Source: Candidatus Goldiibacteriota bacterium
GTDB taxonomy: Bacteria; Oederibacteriota; PGYV01; DYJU01
Assembly (NCBI GenBank): GCA_938034975.1
Contig: CALHNI010000006.1
Coordinates: 71,790-107,020 of the forward strand
Length of the DNA: 35,231 nucleotides
Direction of reading: 5' to 3'
Shown: positions 18,672 through 27,256 of the stretch, one piece after another
Layout: every line of letters starts with the position of its first letter
Numbering within the stretch: position 1 is the stretch's first letter
Program-made: the position numbers and the translations under genes
Notes under the pieces: model-generated
What the model was told of the DNA's origin: nothing
Database searches by the model: none
What the model saw: only the letters and a program-made list of their open reading frames with translations

Positions 18672-21140
18672 TTAAAGAATACCTTTCTCATTGTTAAGAT
18701 CAGGTAGTGGTGGTAATTCATCAGGTATTTTTTGTTCTTTTTCCTTGATTTTTTCTTCTTTATTCAAAAGTTCTTTTGGAACAACAACATCTTTACCGGG
18801 CAAATCTATTTTTGGTGTTATATCACTTTCTTTAAAGGATAGCAAATCATTTACAGATAATGTTTCTTTTTTTACTGTATTTTGTTTTGGCGCTTCGGTT
18901 GTTATATCCTGCATTATATTTCTTTGAATTTTTATACCAGTTTGCTGTTGTGCCTGTTGTTCAGTCACTTGTTTTTTTATTTCTATTGTTGGCTGTCCTG
19001 TGGTCTTTTCCGCGCTTTTTATTAATGAAATGACAAAAGTTTTTCCTTTACCTATTTCGGATTCTACCCATATATCACCGCCCATATTATTTATAATTGC
19101 TTTTATTATTGGAAAACGCAAACCAGTATTTGCAAACTCCGGGCCAGCTGAAGATTCAGGTCCATGAAAATTAATAAATAAACTATTGGCTTTTGTTTGT
19201 GGCATACTCATTCCAAAATCAGTAAATTTTATAAAAACTCTTTCTTTTTCTTCTTTTGTTTCTATTATTATTTTACTTCCACGTGGTGATACTTTTAATG
19301 CCTGGTTTAAAAGCTGGGTTATCACATTTGAAAGTCTGCCAGAATCACCAAGGCAATTTGTTAAAGTCGGAGAAAAATTTACTTTTAACTCAATTTTTTT
19401 AATATCTGCTTGCGGTTGTATGGCAAATAAAACATCCTGTATTATTGTATTAACATCAACTGGTTGTCTTAATAGTTTTATTTCTCCTTTTTCAAGTCGT
19501 GCAAGTTCTGTTAAATCATTTATTAATCTTTCTAATCTTGCTGACTTATTTATAACAACTCCTAAAAATTGCTGTTGTGCATCGGTTATTTTTCCTTCTC
19601 CACCCAAAACAGATGATATATAGGTTTTAATAACAGATAAGACCCCTTTTAATTCAGTATTCATCATTAATATTGCTTCCATTCGCATATTTTCTTTTTC
19701 AGCAGGAATTGCTGATTCCTGTGATTTTTTAAGTTCGCTTTTAAATTTTTCCAATTCCTTTGTCAAATCTGAGATTTTCTGGTTTAAAACCGCCTTTTCA
19801 TCTGCCAACTTTTTATCAAATTCAATCTTTTGTTTTTCTACTTCTTTTTTTAATTTTATATTTTCTTCTTCTAAACTTACCTTTGTGTTTTCAATTATTT
19901 TTATTGCATCCCTCATCTGTGAAATTTCTGTGTCAAATTTTGCTGCTTCCCTTGCCATTTCTTCTTCCAATTCCTTTGCCATCTGTGATAGTTTAACTGC
20001 TTTTTCTTCTGCTGCTTTTACCCTGCTACGCAAAATTAAAATTGAATCAATTATTTTTTTGTAAAAACCTTTTTTAACTTTGGGTAAAAATTCTTCAAAA
20101 GATTCATCATCTATTCGCGATAAAGCCCTGATTATTTTACGCAAGGTTGTAAATGGTAAATTACTTACAAAATTTGCATATAATAAAATAATAAAAAATG
20201 CCACTATAAGTATTACATAAACAGGAACATAAAATGATTTATCAAAAAATACTGATTCGTATTTTCTGGATGTTTTACGCATAAAACCATAGTCCACATA
20301 CGGAGTAAATACCCCGATTATAAATTCAAATGGCTCAACTTTTTTATAACCTAAAATGCCTTTGAAATTATTGTATGTTGCTTCTTTTACATTTTCGTCT
20401 TTTACTTCATCTGTGATTATACTTTTTAAATCAGGATAAATAAAAATATTTTCTGTGTTTTCTTTTGTTTTATCTGTATTTAATATTGTCTTACCTGCCA
20501 TATCAAAAATTAAATTGCGGCCGTGAACCGACTGTGTTTCTTTTCTTATATATTCTGCCAATTCTGATATATTTTCTTTGACATATAACACAGAGACTAA
20601 TCTTTCTTTAGTATCTAAAATTGGAATAAAAAATTCCGCATATCCAGCAGAAAAATTAATATCCCTTGATATTTTTTTTGAAGGCAGGGTTTGTAAAAAT
20701 TTATTATTTCTGTTAAAAGATAATGTATTTAATTCTGGCTTATTTGCTATTAATGGATTACCATTTGTGTATAAAAGAACTATATCTGTATCAAACCTTT
20801 TTACCTGTTTTAAAAATTCATCTATTATTCTTTTTTTACCTGATTTTTGAGAATAACTTGAATCCTTGATAATTCTGTTCTGTAAAATCACAGAATATTT
20901 GTTACTTACTTTTTCGTCAGAAAAATTTGCTATTTTAACATTTATATTTTTCAATTTTTCAGTGACTTGCTCTTTAATTACACCTATTTCTTTCTGATTT
21001 TCAGCCCATAATATTTTTGATTGCATATTGTTTAACTGTGTAACTCTTAAATTATCATAATAATAAAGAAGACCTAGTGGTATTCCAAGTGATAAAATAA
21101 TTATTATAAAAATATTTGTCATTATGGTTGATTTATTCAT
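18672..21140 (-). CDS. Membrane sensor protein with degenerate histidine kinase domains (probable pseudokinase)
   Basis: This 822-aa protein has a first membrane helix (about 8-27) and a Cache-like extracytoplasmic region (about 40-300). A second membrane helix (about 304-322) and a long coiled coil (about 370-480) follow. The HisKA-like region (about 485-555) has Thr495 where the phospho-acceptor His is expected (NTELKGVL for SHELRTPL). The HATPase-like domain (about 595-710) also departs from consensus: Gln613 replaces the N-box Asn, DFGMS replaces DxGxG, and NTGLRF replaces GTGLGL. The last ~110 residues are Gln/Pro/Lys-rich and look disordered. It is probably a signalling scaffold, not an active kinase. 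Its ATG follows GGAG, 26 nt after gyrA. Confidence 0.8.
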   Translation of the reverse strand: MNKSTIMTNIFIIIILSLGIPLGLLYYYDNLRVTQLNNMQSKILWAENQKEIGVIKEQVTEKLKNINVKIANFSDEKVSNKYSVILQNRIIKDSSYSQKSGKKRIIDEFLKQVKRFDTDIVLLYTNGNPLIANKPELNTLSFNRNNKFLQTLPSKKISRDINFSAGYAEFFIPILDTKERLVSVLYVKENISELAEYIRKETQSVHGRNLIFDMAGKTILNTDKTKENTENIFIYPDLKSIITDEVKDENVKEATYNNFKGILGYKKVEPFEFIIGVFTPYVDYGFMRKTSRKYESVFFDKSFYVPVYVILIVAFFIILLYANFVSNLPFTTLRKIIRALSRIDDESFEEFLPKVKKGFYKKIIDSILILRSRVKAAEEKAVKLSQMAKELEEEMAREAAKFDTEISQMRDAIKIIENTKVSLEEENIKLKKEVEKQKIEFDKKLADEKAVLNQKISDLTKELEKFKSELKKSQESAIPAEKENMRMEAILMMNTELKGVLSVIKTYISSVLGGEGKITDAQQQFLGVVINKSARLERLINDLTELARLEKGEIKLLRQPVDVNTIIQDVLFAIQPQADIKKIELKVNFSPTLTNCLGDSGRLSNVITQLLNQALKVSPRGSKIIIETKEEKERVFIKFTDFGMSMPQTKANSLFINFHGPESSAGPEFANTGLRFPIIKAIINNMGGDIWVESEIGKGKTFVISLIKSAEKTTGQPTIEIKKQVTEQQAQQQTGIKIQRNIMQDITTEAPKQNTVKKETLSVNDLLSFKESDITPKIDLPGKDVVVPKELLNKEEKIKEKEQKIPDELPPLPDLNNEKGIL

Positions 21141-21166
21141 CAGCGCTTACTCCTTAAATAAAATTT

Positions 21167-23647
21167 TTATTCTTCTTCATCTATGATCCTTGCAACAGCA
21201 CTGACTTTCTCAGTTTCATCTTTAATTCTTATCAGTCTGACTCCCTGTGTATTCCTTCCTATAACTTTTATATCAGCAACTTTTGTCCGAATTAAAGTCC
21301 CTTTTGTTGTAATAAGCATAAGTTCATCTTTATCCGTTGTTAATTTTATATCTACTATTTTACCCACTTTGGGGGTTACTTTTATATTTTTAAGTCCCTT
21401 GCCTCCTCTGCTTTGCTTTCTGTATTCGGTTATTTTTGTTCTTTTACCAAAACCATTTTCTGTAACAGAAAGTAAAGTTGAGTTCTTTTCACCATCTTTT
21501 AATATCGCGCAACCTATTACTTTATCATCTTTGCCTAATTTTATTCCTCTTACCCCCATACCGGTTCTGCCAATTTCTCTTATCTGCTTTGAATCAAATC
21601 TTATTGCCATTCCTTCTTTTGTAGCAAGAAAAACTTCATCTTTTTTATCTGTTATTTTTACATCTATCAAAGTATCATCTTTGTTAAGTTTGATTGCTGC
21701 TATCCCCGAACTTCTTGGTTTTGAAAATAAAGAGAGCCCGGTTCTTTTAATAAGTCCTTTTTCAGTTACCATTATTATATACTGGTCTTCGCTGAATTTT
21801 TCAACAGAAGCATAAGCAGCAATTTTTTCGCCTTCTGATAATTTTATTAAATTTGTTATTGCTTTACCTCTTGATTGCCTTGATTCTTCTGGTATTTCAT
21901 ATACTTTTAACCAATAACATCTTCCTAAATTTGTAAAAAACAGAATATAATTATGAGTATTAGAGACAAACATATTTTCAACAAAATCATCATCTTTTGT
22001 TGTTAGTGCAATTATACCCCTGCCTCCCCTTTTTTGTGCTTTGTAAATAGAAACTGGGGTCCTTTTAATTAATCCTTTATGTGTTATAGTTACAACCATA
22101 TCTTCTTCTTTTATTAAATCTTCAATTGAAACTTCTTTTTCTCTTGCAATTATCTGTGTTTTTCTCGGTTCCCCGAATTTTTCTTTAACTTCTTTTAATT
22201 CTTTAACTATCAAATCTAGAATTTTTCTTTCGCTTGCCAAAAGTGATTTTAACTCTTCTATTAATTTTATCAATTCTTTATATTCTTCATTAATTTTTTC
22301 TATTTCAAGTGCTGTTAACTGCTGTAACCGCATATCCAGTATTGCCTGAGCCTGAATAGGTGTTAATTTAAAATTTTTAATAAGGGCATCTTTTGCTGCC
22401 TCAACATTTGCTGATGATCTGATAAGTTTTATTATTTTATCTAAATATTTAACTGCAATTTTTAATCCTTCTAAAATATGTGCCCGCTTTTCTGCTTTAT
22501 CCAGTTCAAATTTTGTTCGTCTTATAATTACTTCTTTTCTGTAATCTATAAAATTTTCTAGTATTTCTTTTATATTAAGTATTTTTGGTCTTCCATTTAC
22601 AAGCGCTAAAAATATAATTCCAAAATTTGATTTTAAAGCGGTATGCTTATATAACTGATTTAATATTATTTCTGCATTTTCATTTCTCCCTATTTCAATT
22701 ACTATTCTTATACCTTCTTTATCAGATTCATCCCTTAAATCCGTTATTCCTTCAATTTTTTTTAATCTTACAAGGTTAGAAATATTTTCTAAAAGATTTG
22801 ATTTATTTACAAGAAACGGAATTTCAGTAACAACAATTTGCTGTTTTCCTTTTTTGGTTTCTTCTATCTTTGCTTTTGCCTGCATTGTAATAGAGCCTTT
22901 TCCTTCTAAATAAGCCTTTTTAATACCATCTTTTCCTATAATGAATCCTCCTGTTGGAAAATCCGGCCCCTGAATAATCTTCATAAGTTCTTCAATTTTT
23001 ACATTTTCTGATTTATTTTCAATTATATAGATGACTGCATCTATAACTTCAGATAAATTGTGTGGAGGTATATTTGTTGCCATACCAACAGCAATACCTG
23101 AAGAACCATTAATTAAAAGATGTGGAAATTTAACAGGAAATACAATTGGTTCTTTTCGCGATTCATCATAATTTGGAATAAAATCAACAGTATCTTTATC
23201 AATATCTGCTATTAATTCTTCTGTGATTTTTGCCATTCTTGCTTCTGTATAACGCATAGCTGCAGGTGGGTCACCATCAATGGAGCCAAAATTTCCCTGT
23301 CCATCAATCAAAGGCATTCTAAAAGAAAAATCCTGTGCCATTCTTACCATTGTATCATAAATTGCCATATCTCCATGCGGATGATAATTTCCCATTACTT
23401 CACCGACAATTTTAGCTGATTTTCTATATGGTTTACCGTAATGTAATCCCATTTCATACATAGAATAAATAATTCTTCTTTGAACAGGTTTTAAGCCATC
23501 CCTGATATCAGGCAATGCTCTGCCAACAATAACACTCATTGAATAATCAAGATAAGAAACTTTCATTTCTTCTTCTATTGTTGTTTGAAGAATTTGTGAT
23601 GTTTTTTTATTTTCCTGTTCTTCTTTTTTTTCTATTTCCTTTTCCAA
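21167..23647 (-). CDS. gyrA: DNA gyrase subunit A
   Basis: GyrA is the DNA cleavage/rejoining subunit of gyrase. Catalytic Tyr133 is in [10 protein letters not shown]. The winged-helix segment is [17 protein letters not shown], and six beta-pinwheel blades occupy the C-terminal third. The GyrA box is near 550 (QKRGGRG) and a related QSRGGKG lies later. Length is 826 aa with a charged ~25-residue N-terminal extension. The start is TTG 23647, 6 nt after GGAGG; the next likely ATG would remove conserved-looking sequence just before VSYLDYSM. The position equal to E. coli Ser83 is Met94, while Asp87 is kept as Asp98. dnaN lies 25 nt upstream. Confidence 0.97.
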   Translation of the reverse strand: MEKEIEKKEEQENKKTSQILQTTIEEEMKVSYLDYSMSVIVGRALPDIRDGLKPVQRRIIYSMYEMGLHYGKPYRKSAKIVGEVMGNYHPHGDMAIYDTMVRMAQDFSFRMPLIDGQGNFGSIDGDPPAAMRYTEARMAKITEELIADIDKDTVDFIPNYDESRKEPIVFPVKFPHLLINGSSGIAVGMATNIPPHNLSEVIDAVIYIIENKSENVKIEELMKIIQGPDFPTGGFIIGKDGIKKAYLEGKGSITMQAKAKIEETKKGKQQIVVTEIPFLVNKSNLLENISNLVRLKKIEGITDLRDESDKEGIRIVIEIGRNENAEIILNQLYKHTALKSNFGIIFLALVNGRPKILNIKEILENFIDYRKEVIIRRTKFELDKAEKRAHILEGLKIAVKYLDKIIKLIRSSANVEAAKDALIKNFKLTPIQAQAILDMRLQQLTALEIEKINEEYKELIKLIEELKSLLASERKILDLIVKELKEVKEKFGEPRKTQIIAREKEVSIEDLIKEEDMVVTITHKGLIKRTPVSIYKAQKRGGRGIIALTTKDDDFVENMFVSNTHNYILFFTNLGRCYWLKVYEIPEESRQSRGKAITNLIKLSEGEKIAAYASVEKFSEDQYIIMVTEKGLIKRTGLSLFSKPRSSGIAAIKLNKDDTLIDVKITDKKDEVFLATKEGMAIRFDSKQIREIGRTGMGVRGIKLGKDDKVIGCAILKDGEKNSTLLSVTENGFGKRTKITEYRKQSRGGKGLKNIKVTPKVGKIVDIKLTTDKDELMLITTKGTLIRTKVADIKVIGRNTQGVRLIRIKDETEKVSAVARIIDEEE

Positions 23648-23672
23648 AATTATCCTCCGTAAATTTTACAAA

Positions 23673-24779
23673 TTATTTTCTTATTGGCATAATTATATAA
23701 ATAAAGTCGTCTCTTTCCGGAATTTTTATTAATCCAGGATTCATAGAGCTTACAAGGTTTATTTCTATTTCTTCATCTTTAATTGTCTTTAAAAAATCTA
23801 TCAAATACATTGCATTATAGGATACTTCCATAGAATCACCATCGTATTTACTGTCAATTTCTTCCAGTGCTTCTCCTTCATCCTGAACAGAAGAACTTAT
23901 TAATAATTTATTTTTTTCAAATTTTAATGAAACTATTTTTGATTTCTCCGATGTAATTGTTATTATCCTTTCTATAGCAGATAATATTTCTTCTCTGTTG
24001 ATAATTGCTTTTGTAATAAAATCTTTTGGTATTACCTGCTTATAATTTGGATAATTTTCATCTATTATTCTTGAAATTATTTCTATATTTTCTGTTTTAA
24101 ATTCTATTAATTTATCATACAAATTTATTTCAACAAATTTTTCTTCATCTTCTTTTATTATTTTAACAATTTCGTTTACTGTTTTTAATGGTATAATATA
24201 TTCAAATTTTGCTTTTACCGTTTCTTTTATTTCTGTTTTATAAAAAGCCAGTCTATGTGCATCAGTTGCAACAATTTCAAGGTTTTTACCTTCAAGTTTC
24301 ATAAAAACACCATTTAAATTTCTTTTTGAACTTTCTTTTAAAGCAGCATAAGATACAGAATTAAAAATATTTAATAGTAATTTTTGTGATAATTTTATTG
24401 TTTCTAATTTTTTTTCTTCAGGCTGAAGGGTTGTAAATTCTTCTGCTGGGAAACCTGGTATTGTATATTTTGATTTTAAACAGGTAAGATTTATATTATC
24501 ATTTTTAACATTTTGAAAAACAATTTCTGCTTCTGGAAACTTTTTTATCAAGGAAACAATTTTTTTATTAACAGCAACCCTGCCTTCTTCTTCTATTTTT
24601 TCTACTTTGCATTTTATTTTAGCACTTATGTCAAGATCTGTGGATATGATGTTAACTATGTCTTTTTTTACATCAAATAATATGTTTGATAAAGCAGGTA
24701 TTGTTGTTCCGGATGCTATAAAATAACTTGAAATAGACAATGGTTCTGAAATCTCACTTTTTTTTGCTATAAATTTCAT
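23673..24779 (-). CDS. dnaN: DNA polymerase III beta sliding clamp
   Basis: The beta clamp encircles DNA and tethers the polymerase. The 368-aa length is normal. Family features are LSNILFDVKKDIVNIISTDLDISAK near the N-terminus, FPAEEF near residue 113, VATDAHRLA in the middle, and the C-terminal binding-groove ending YIIMPIRK. ATG 24779 follows AGGAGG by 5 nt. dnaA lies upstream but is separated by 708 bp that include a TIR element and DnaA boxes. recF, the usual next gene, is absent and gyrA follows directly. Confidence 0.97.
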   Translation of the reverse strand: MKFIAKKSEISEPLSISSYFIASGTTIPALSNILFDVKKDIVNIISTDLDISAKIKCKVEKIEEEGRVAVNKKIVSLIKKFPEAEIVFQNVKNDNINLTCLKSKYTIPGFPAEEFTTLQPEEKKLETIKLSQKLLLNIFNSVSYAALKESSKRNLNGVFMKLEGKNLEIVATDAHRLAFYKTEIKETVKAKFEYIIPLKTVNEIVKIIKEDEEKFVEINLYDKLIEFKTENIEIISRIIDENYPNYKQVIPKDFITKAIINREEILSAIERIITITSEKSKIVSLKFEKNKLLISSSVQDEGEALEEIDSKYDGDSMEVSYNAMYLIDFLKTIKDEEIEINLVSSMNPGLIKIPERDDFIYIIMPIRK

Positions 24780-24807
24780 AAATTCCTCCTTTTTAATTTA
24801 TTTGTAG

Positions 24808-25049
24808 TGTGAAAAGTTTTAACGCTTTTCACTCAAAAATCCTTTTATTAATATACTTCTGTTGCCTTTTGTTCTCCCTTTATCAAAGGTTAGGGGGATT
24901 TACATACATCCATTCTCTTTTTCTCGCTTTCTTTTAATTTAAAAACTCCCCTAACCCCTCTTTATTAAAGAGGTGGAAATGTATATTATTTTTAATACTT
25001 TTAGTATATATTTTAATCTCTGCATTCCTTTTTCATAGAACTTTTAACA
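24808..25049. mobile_element. MITE-like element with TGTGAAAAGTT terminal inverted repeats, copy 1 (242 bp)
   Basis: This non-coding element is bounded by TGTGAAAAGTT (24808-24818) and AACTTTTAACA (25039-25049; 10 of 11 match to the inverse). Just inside the left end a second dyad pairs GTGAAAAG with CTTTTCAC (24809-24832), giving a stable hairpin. The interior holds CTCCCCTAACCCCTCTTTA with a nearby complementary AAAGAGG. The same left arm, interior and right arm occur at 29728-30147 in the same orientation. It lies 28 nt upstream of the dnaN start, between the DnaA boxes and dnaN. No transposase or ORF is inside. Confidence 0.72.
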
Positions 25050-25313
25050 TTACATTATCAATTCATTTTTTATCCACAATATAACAATATAAACATCAAA
25101 TATCAATTATCAAATTTAAGTATATGTTTATGTTGTTGTATTGTTAATATTGTTAATAAACAAAATTATAAATATTTTATTATTATTTTCTAAAATTATT
25201 ACTGTGAATAATTAACCTATTTTATTATATTTAAGCAAAATTATCCACAAAAATATTTTAAAAAAAAATTATTAACTAATTATATACATGTTATTAATAA
25301 AAATATGTTAACA
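25050..25313. other. oriC: Probable oriC core: AT-rich DNA with three consensus DnaA boxes
   Basis: Between dnaA and dnaN, exact DnaA boxes occur at 25070-25078 (TTATCCACA, plus), 25203-25211 (TGTGAATAA, that is TTATTCACA on minus) and 25241-25249 (TTATCCACA, plus). Very AT-rich DNA with repeated TTGTTAATA/TTATTAA stretches lies between and beyond them and could be the unwinding element. With a second box cluster upstream of dnaA, this fits a bipartite origin like that of Bacillus. The assignment rests on boxes and gene context only. Confidence 0.7.
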
Positions 25314-25486
25314 ATAAAAAAGCATAATAAGAAAACATTTTTTTACCTAAAAAACAAATATTTTTATCTTTTTTATTAAATAAATTTTTATTTTTATAAC
25401 GCATCACCTTTATTTACCATTTTTCAAATAATATTTTTAGTAATTTTTCTTTTGAAAAATTAAATTTTAAATTGCGTTTTCAGGTA
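25314..25486 (+). repeat. ~185 bp non-coding repeat, copy B, abutting the dnaA stop codon
   Basis: This plus-oriented copy has the interior AAATATTTTTATCTTTTTT, then AATAAATTTTTATTTTTATA, then ACGCATCACCTTTATTTACC. It ends in GCGTTTTCAGGTA directly at the dnaA stop (25488-25490). Copies A and C share the same order of blocks. The left terminal hairpin is degenerate here and the right one is weak, so this copy looks older. It fills the space between the DnaA boxes and the 3' end of dnaA. Confidence 0.72.
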
Positions 25487-25487
25487 T

Positions 25488-26846
25488 TTATTTTTGTATT
25501 CTTGCAATCAATTCATTTAATAAAATTTTATATTTTTCATCCTTTTTTATTAATTTTTCTATTTTATCTATAGCATGCATAACAGTTGTATGATCTTTTC
25601 CACCAAAATATTGCCCGATTTGAACAAGGGAATATTCTGTTAATGATCGTGTTATATACATTGCAAATTGTCTAGCAAGAGCAATATTTTCAGGTCGTTT
25701 TTTTGATGATAAATCCTGAACTTTTATATTAAAATAATCAGCAACAACCTGTTGTATAAGGTCAATTCCTATTTTTTTTGAAAAATCTTTAACAGGATTA
25801 GTCATTTTAACAGCTTGTTTTGCCAAATCCATACTTATTTCAACCTTATTCAGATCTGAAAGCGAAATTAAAGTTTTAAAAGTGCTTCCTAATGCTCTTA
25901 CATTTGTATCAACATATTCAGCAATATAAGCAATTATATTATCCGGGATAACCCTGTTTATTTCTTTTGCTTTTTGTTTTAATATTGCAACTCTTAATTC
26001 AAAATCAGGTGGTTGTATATCAGCAATAATACCAGATGAAAAGCGGGATTTTAATCTTTCTTCTAATTTGAGTTCAGAAGGTGGAGAATCAGACGTTGCA
26101 ACTATTTGTTTATTGCGTAAATGGAGTTCATTAAAGGTGTGAAAAAATTCTTCTGTTGTTGATTCTCCTTTTAAATATTGTATATCATCAACCAGCAAAA
26201 GATCAACGTTTCTGTATTTTTCTTTAAATTCGTCCATTCTTTTTTCATTTATATGGCGGACAACTTCAGATAAAAACATTTCAGCTGTTATTATTATTAT
26301 ACGCATTGAAGGATTATGTTCATAAACAAAATTGCCTATGGCGTGTAACAAATGCGTTTTACCAAGCCCTACTCCGCCATAAATAAAAAGCGGATTATAT
26401 GTCTGACCTGGTGATTCTGCAACTGCTTTACAGGCAGCGTGTGTAAATTTATTACTGTTCCCAACAATAAAATTATCAAATTTAAAAGCAGAATTTAAAT
26501 TAGGAATATAATTTATTTTTGTTTCCAGAGGTAAAGTAATTTGTTTTTCTTTGATTGTAATTTTGGGAACATTAAATTTTTTAACCTGCAAAAGTGGATC
26601 TGGTTTTACATTTGTTATGAGAGAAATTTCTTCATTATTTAAAATTTTACGAAGCACAGAAAGAATATCATATTTATATTTTTCATCAAGAGTTTTTTTA
26701 TGAAATGCATCCGGCACTTCTATAACAAACTTATTTTCAGTTTTATCATAAAACCCATTTGCATTTTCAAGCCATATATGTATGTTAGGGAAATTATTTT
26801 TAATTTGATAAATAAAACTATCCCACTCATTTGTATTTGTGGCCAT
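25488..26846 (-). CDS. dnaA: Chromosomal replication initiator protein DnaA
   Basis: DnaA binds origin boxes, opens the duplex and helps load the helicase. The 452-aa protein has a small N-terminal domain I (about 1-80), a short linker, and an AAA+ domain with Walker A GGVGLGKTH (157-165) and Walker B LLLVDD (216-221). The C-terminal domain IV has the DnaA-box helix-turn-helix signature, LVQIGQYFGGKDHTTVMHAI. The ATG follows a GGAGG by about 13 nt, which is long. DnaA boxes upstream suggest autoregulation. Confidence 0.98.
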   Translation of the reverse strand: MATNTNEWDSFIYQIKNNFPNIHIWLENANGFYDKTENKFVIEVPDAFHKKTLDEKYKYDILSVLRKILNNEEISLITNVKPDPLLQVKKFNVPKITIKEKQITLPLETKINYIPNLNSAFKFDNFIVGNSNKFTHAACKAVAESPGQTYNPLFIYGGVGLGKTHLLHAIGNFVYEHNPSMRIIIITAEMFLSEVVRHINEKRMDEFKEKYRNVDLLLVDDIQYLKGESTTEEFFHTFNELHLRNKQIVATSDSPPSELKLEERLKSRFSSGIIADIQPPDFELRVAILKQKAKEINRVIPDNIIAYIAEYVDTNVRALGSTFKTLISLSDLNKVEISMDLAKQAVKMTNPVKDFSKKIGIDLIQQVVADYFNIKVQDLSSKKRPENIALARQFAMYITRSLTEYSLVQIGQYFGGKDHTTVMHAIDKIEKLIKKDEKYKILLNELIARIQK

Positions 26847-26876
26847 ATAAAATAAATTACCTCCAAAAAAATTACT

Positions 26877-26993
26877 TTATCAACAAAAATTACAAAATAA
26901 TCCTAAAGTTATCCACAAAAAAGATATAATAAAATATACTTAAAAACAATAAAAATATTTATTTTTATCAAAAATATCCACATATTATTCACA
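26877..26993. promoter_or_regulatory. DnaA-box cluster upstream of dnaA
   Basis: Within 120 bp there are TTATCAACA (26877-26885, a variant), TTATCCACA (26909-26917, exact), ATATCCACA (26974-26982, one mismatch) and TTATTCACA (26985-26993, exact), all on the plus strand. They lie 30-150 bp upstream of the dnaA start. This is the usual place for an autoregulated dnaA promoter or for the second half of a bipartite origin. The rest of the dnaA-to-barrel-gene gap (26847-27256) holds only AT-rich DNA, one hairpin and one terminator. Confidence 0.75.
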
Positions 26994-27105
26994 ATGATTT
27001 GTTTATTAAATAAAATTTAATATTACACGCTAAAAAATACAAATAATCTTCCATTTTTGTATCATATTATAACAAAAATAAATTTACTTTCAACATTAAT
27101 TTAAA

Positions 27106-27142
27106 ACCGTATAATCGCTTTAGAAGAATGCGATTTTCAGGT
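27106..27142. repeat. Solo hairpin related to the ends of the ~185 bp repeat (D)
   Basis: A 37-nt imperfect dyad runs from ACCGTATAATCGC through an AGAAG loop region to ATGCGATTTTCAGGT. Its left arm resembles the left end, and its right arm the right end, of the long repeats, as if the interior had been lost. About 11 of 15 arm positions pair. It lies upstream of dnaA, about 115 bp from the DnaA boxes. Confidence 0.55.
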
Positions 27143-27200
27143 AAATAAATTAATTTAGTTTTTATAATTTTTATATGGATTAATAATAAAATAAAACAAA

Positions 27201-27236
27201 AAAACCCTGAATGGTTTTTTTACCATTCAGGGTTTT
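27201..27236 (-). terminator. Rho-independent terminator of the beta-barrel gene
   Basis: A perfect 15-bp stem (AAAACCCTGAATGGT at 27201-27215 with its complement at 27222-27236) encloses a 6-nt loop. On the minus strand it is followed by TTTTGTTTTATTTTA. It begins 20 nt after the stop of the outer-membrane protein gene, so it should end that transcript and isolate dnaA. It is the clearest terminator in the window. Confidence 0.93.
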
Positions 27237-27256
27237 AATTAAATAGCGGTAAAAAA

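Noticed and set aside
24808-24832. TGTGA...TCAC dyad as a CRP-binding site
   Set aside because: The half-sites resemble CRP half-sites but are about 15 nt apart instead of 6, and the dyad is explained by the terminal hairpin of the TIR element.
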